A stretch of DNA of 28,153 nucleotides from an uncultured Bacteroidales bacterium (GTDB taxonomy: Bacteria > Bacteroidota > Bacteroidia > Bacteroidales > UBA932). The stretch lies in contig CABUIX010000026.1 of the NCBI GenBank assembly GCA_902491795.1, positions 1 through 28,153 on the forward strand, written 5' to 3'. Positions 25,143-28,153 of this stretch are shown one piece after another (positions within the stretch are counted from its first letter, which is position 1; the number at the start of each line of letters is the position of its first letter). The translations under genes were made by a program, and so were the position numbers. The notes below the pieces were generated by a model that saw nothing but the letters and a program-made list of their open reading frames with translations, was not told the origin of the DNA and searched no databases.

Positions 25143-27499
25143 ATGATGAAATCGTTCTTCAGGTTTCTTCTGCACAACAGACTCTACAGCCTGATCAATT
25201 ATTTCGGGCTTTCGCTGTCGCTTGCCTTTACGGTCATAGTGTTCAGCTACACCTGCGCACAGTACCGGGTATCGAAGTCGATTCCTGACTGCAATGACGT
25301 ATATGCCATTGCATGGGACGGACAGGCCATGATGAGCTACGGCATATCCGACAGAATCGCCGGCCTGCCTGAAGCCGAGGCCGTGTCCATGTTCACATCG
25401 CCCATTCCCGACAACATCTGCGAATTCGAAGGGAGCAAAATACTGTCAGAGGTCATGTCGGCAGACAAGGAGTTCTTCAGCATGTTCGGAATCAGGTTCA
25501 CGACAGGCGGCACAGAAAATTTCACCCAGTCCGGAGTCTTCATATCAGAATCCTTTGCCAGGAAGATATCAGGAGAATCAGACCCCAGCGGAAAACGGAT
25601 CATCGTGAACGGAGACATTTTCAGCATTGACGGAATCTTCATGGACTTCCGGAAGGGGCTGCTGCCGCAAACCGACATAATCATGAGCGTCGATGCTCCG
25701 TCGAGTGAAACGTCCATGTACAAACGAGGTCCGCTGAGAGTTTTCGGCAACCTTCAGGTGTTCGTCAAGACGGTCCCCGGCGCTGCACCGGAAGAAACGG
25801 AAGAAAAAATCAACGGACTCTTCAGCGACATCGACTATATCGGAGGGCACCTGTCGATGATCCGTGCGGACAAGCTGTATTTCAGTGACGGCAACCTCAT
25901 GCTGAACAAGGGCAACATCAATCTTATCAGGAACATGATTGCCGCAGTGCTCGTACTGACACTGCTCGCCCTGCTGAACTACATCAACCTCAACACGGCC
26001 CTCGTGAGCAAAAGGGCAAAGGAAATGGCGACGAGACGCATCATCGGTGCCGGAAGAGGGGAAATACTTTTAAAATACATCTCCGAGTCAGTGATTTTCA
26101 CGGCCGCATGCTTTCTCACGGCAATTGTGCTCGCCGCAGTCCTCACTCCCCTTGTCGGTAAGATAACCATGGACCCTGAAGAAGTGTCGGCAAGCGCATT
26201 GTTCAGCACATCCGACATCTTCCTCCCGGAAAACCTGGCCATCTGCCTTGTCGCTTGCATTCTCACAGGTATCATTGCCGGCATTTTCCCGGCAGTCGCA
26301 GCGTACCGCATCTCTCCTATAGACACGGTGAAGGGAGGCCTGCGCATGATCAACAAGCGCAGTCTTTCCAAACTGTTCATAGTGGTGCAGAATGTCATCT
26401 CCGTCACCCTGATAGCTATGGCCATCACCATGGAGTTCCAGACAAGACATCTGGTCGAAAGACCGGCCGGGTGTGACTGCAGCGACATCCTCTACCTCGA
26501 CTGCAGCAGTTATTTCGAGCCTGAAGACTACAATGTCCTCATGGAGAAACTGAGGGAACTGCCGTGCGTGTCCGAACTCGGAATCTGCAGCGGGATTCCC
26601 GGGAACGTGAATTCATCGTGCCAGATGACAGCACCTGACGGGAAGATATTCCAGTGCCATTTTGCCCAACTTGACACAACAGCTTTCAGAATGCTCAAAT
26701 TCAACATCCTGCGCCAGCTGCAGCCCTGCATACCGGCACCATGTGGCTGAGCGAGAATACAGTAAGGCTGCTCGGGGCAAGCATGGCCAGCGACGACCTC
26801 TTCGAAACCATCGTCGGCAGGAGCAACTGGTCAAGCAATATCGCGCACAACGGAGTCTGCGGCGTAATTTCCGACTTCATCATAAATGACCCAGGGGACA
26901 CAATGTCCGAATGCGGCGCGGCAATATCAATTGTCGATGACATCGAATGGAAAAGTTTCCTGATCCGGACAAATGGAGACCATGACAGTGCCAGAAAAAT
27001 GATCTCGGAAGCCTACGGCAGCTTCTGCCGCGAAAAATGGGGAATCGATACAGGGACATACATCAATGTCTACATGGACGACATGATCCGGGAGAGGAAT
27101 GCCGAAAGCATGCGCAGCTTGAGGCTCACCGAACTGCTCATGGCCCTTTCCATTCTGCTCTCGCTTTCAGGCCTGGTCGCTGTCAGTATCCACTACACGG
27201 AATCGTACGCGAAAAGCATCGCTCTGCACAAGGTATTCGGGGCAAGCGCCGCAGACGAGACTCTGCGCAATCTCAAGATGTATTTCGCAATCACGGCGGA
27301 TGCCTGCCTGCTTGCCATACCGGCTGCTGTCATTTTATGCCGACGCTATCTCGAAGGCTTCTCCTACAGGATAGACCTGAGCGCCTGGATTTTTGTCGGC
27401 ACCGCCATGCTTTCGCTGGCAATAACCTTCGTCTCCGTGATATTTCAGGTCAAAAGGGCCGCAGGAGCAAATCCCATCGACGCACTGAGAAAAGAATAA
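25143..27499 (+). pseudogene. ABC permease 3, MacB/FtsX type, single-base frameshift
   Basis: Two frames together form a permease of about 785 residues. The first runs from ATG 25143 (MMKSFFRFLLHNRLYSLINY) to a stop at 26750. The second covers SENTVRLLGAS to ANPIDALRKE at 27499. Adding one base in the CCC run at 26724-26726 joins LRQLQP to LHTGTMWLSENT with no residue lost and restores the length of its two sister permeases. FtsX features are MATRRIIGAGRGEILLKY in the first half and SIALHKVFGASAADETLR in the second. It lacks the GRxxRxxLVGFQ linker of permeases 1 and 2. No slippery heptamer is present, so sequencing error or genuine mutation is likelier than programmed frameshifting. Confidence 0.85.
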
Positions 27500-27506
27500 T
27501 TCAACA

Positions 27507-28153
27507 AAAAACAGCAATACCATGATCAAAGTAACCAACCTCTGCAAGGTCTTCCGCACCGAAGAAATCGAGACCACGGCTCTCGACAACGTCTCTTTCG
27601 AGATCTCCGACGGCGAGTTCGTCGCCGTCATGGGACCCTCCGGATGCGGCAAGTCAACCCTGCTCAACATCCTCGGACTGCTTGACAACCCCACCTCCGG
27701 AAGCTACGAGCTCCTCGGGCAGGAAGTCTCACGCCTCAGGGAGAAGGACCGCACACGCTTCCGCAAGGGCAACATCGGCTTCGTCTTCCAGAGCTTCAAC
27801 CTCATCGACGAGCTCAACGTCTTCGAAAACGTCGAACTCCCCCTCCGCTACCTCAACATCAGCGCCTCCGAGCGCAAACAGAGGGTCAACGACATCCTCA
27901 AGAGAATGAACATCAGCCACAGGGCAAAGCACTTCCCCCAGCAGCTCTCCGGTGGTCAGCAGCAGAGGGTCGCCATCGCCCGCGCAGTCATCTCCAACCC
28001 CAAGCTCATCCTCGCCGACGAGCCCACGGGTAACCTTGACTCCAAGAACGGCAAGGAGGTCATGGACCTCCTCTCCGAGCTCAACCGTGAAGGCACCACC
28101 ATCGTCATGGTCACTCACTCCCAGAAGGACGCCGCCGTCGCACAGCGCACCAT
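27507..28153. repeat. Exact direct repeat, copy 2 (ATPase gene, cut by window end)
   Basis: Identical by eye to 24430-25076, 3077 bp away, including 15 bp of leader before the start codon. The flanking bases differ on the left side. The copy continues beyond the window. Confidence 0.9.
27522..28153 (+). CDS. ABC transporter ATP-binding protein, copy 2 (partial)
   Basis: The ATG at 27522 opens 210 complete codons identical in DNA and protein to the first 210 of copy 1, with Walker A, Q-loop, signature, Walker B and H-loop all present. About 16 residues are lost at the window edge. It lies 22 bp after permease 3, so permease 3 is bracketed by two ATPase copies. In related Bacteroidales operons a further permease or a two-component regulator often follows; that cannot be seen here. 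Confidence 0.93.
   Translation, partial: MIKVTNLCKVFRTEEIETTALDNVSFEISDGEFVAVMGPSGCGKSTLLNILGLLDNPTSGSYELLGQEVSRLREKDRTRFRKGNIGFVFQSFNLIDELNVFENVELPLRYLNISASERKQRVNDILKRMNISHRAKHFPQQLSGGQQQRVAIARAVISNPKLILADEPTGNLDSKNGKEVMDLLSELNREGTTIVMVTHSQKDAAVAQRT

Noticed and set aside
26720..26750. Programmed -1 frameshifting in permease 3
   Set aside because: No X-XXY-YYZ slippery heptamer or downstream pseudoknot is visible, and sister permeases are uninterrupted.
24430..28153. Insertion sequence or transposon carrying the ATPase repeat
   Set aside because: No transposase, terminal inverted repeats or target duplications were found; the repeat boundary lies just before the start codon.

Overview
The window looks like chromosomal DNA of a Bacteroidales bacterium (gut or rumen type) of moderate GC. 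Evidence: many secreted proteins carry Bacteroidetes-type lipoprotein signals; promoters have the Bacteroidetes -7 element TAnnTTTG rather than a sigma70 -10 box; and the gene families (acyl-ACP thioesterase beside a DUF486 protein, GH2 lipoprotein, HAE1 RND pump with a NodT-type lipoprotein, FtsX-type permeases of about 780 residues, YczE-like membrane domain fused to a cytidylate-kinase-like domain) are typical of that order. The genus cannot be fixed from sequence alone. No transposase, phage gene, CRISPR array or rRNA was seen, and no stretch over 300 bases lacks a gene.

Layout. 1-262 (-): N-terminus of a membrane protein cut by the window edge. 442-1167 (+): acyl-ACP thioesterase, its end overlapping that of a convergent DUF486 protein (1157-1525, -), which lies 24 bp downstream of a GH2 lipoprotein glycosidase (1550-4237, -). 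4319-4561: promoter, tRNA-Lys(TTT), tRNA-Lys(CTT), terminator. 4590-5528: putative outer-membrane barrel. 5592-11224: complete RND tripartite efflux operon (adaptor, pump, outer-membrane factor), followed by a small barrel protein and a lipoprotein to 12585. 12592-13389 (-): DUF3298-type lipoprotein. 13570-14049: ferritin. 14116-15345 (-): L-serine ammonia-lyase, divergent from 15454-16737, the YczE/cytidylate-kinase-like fusion, which ends at a strong terminator.

16790-28153 is a second efflux system of MacAB-TolC type: TolC-like factor (disrupted), HlyD/MacA-like adaptor, FtsX permease 1, FtsX permease 2, ATPase, FtsX permease 3 (single-base frameshift), and a second copy of the same ATPase cut by the window end. 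The two ATPase copies are identical by eye over at least 647 bp, while the permeases have diverged. Upstream is a good sigma54-type promoter candidate with two similar dyad sites one 21-bp step apart at enhancer distance, suggesting control by a sigma54 enhancer-binding regulator.

Most worth checking: the identical, unusually codon-biased ATPase copies around permease 3; the sigma54/enhancer layout; the two lesions in that operon (decay or assembly error); the Asp-to-Asn change in the RND proton-relay pair; and the shortened LID of the cytidylate-kinase-like domain.
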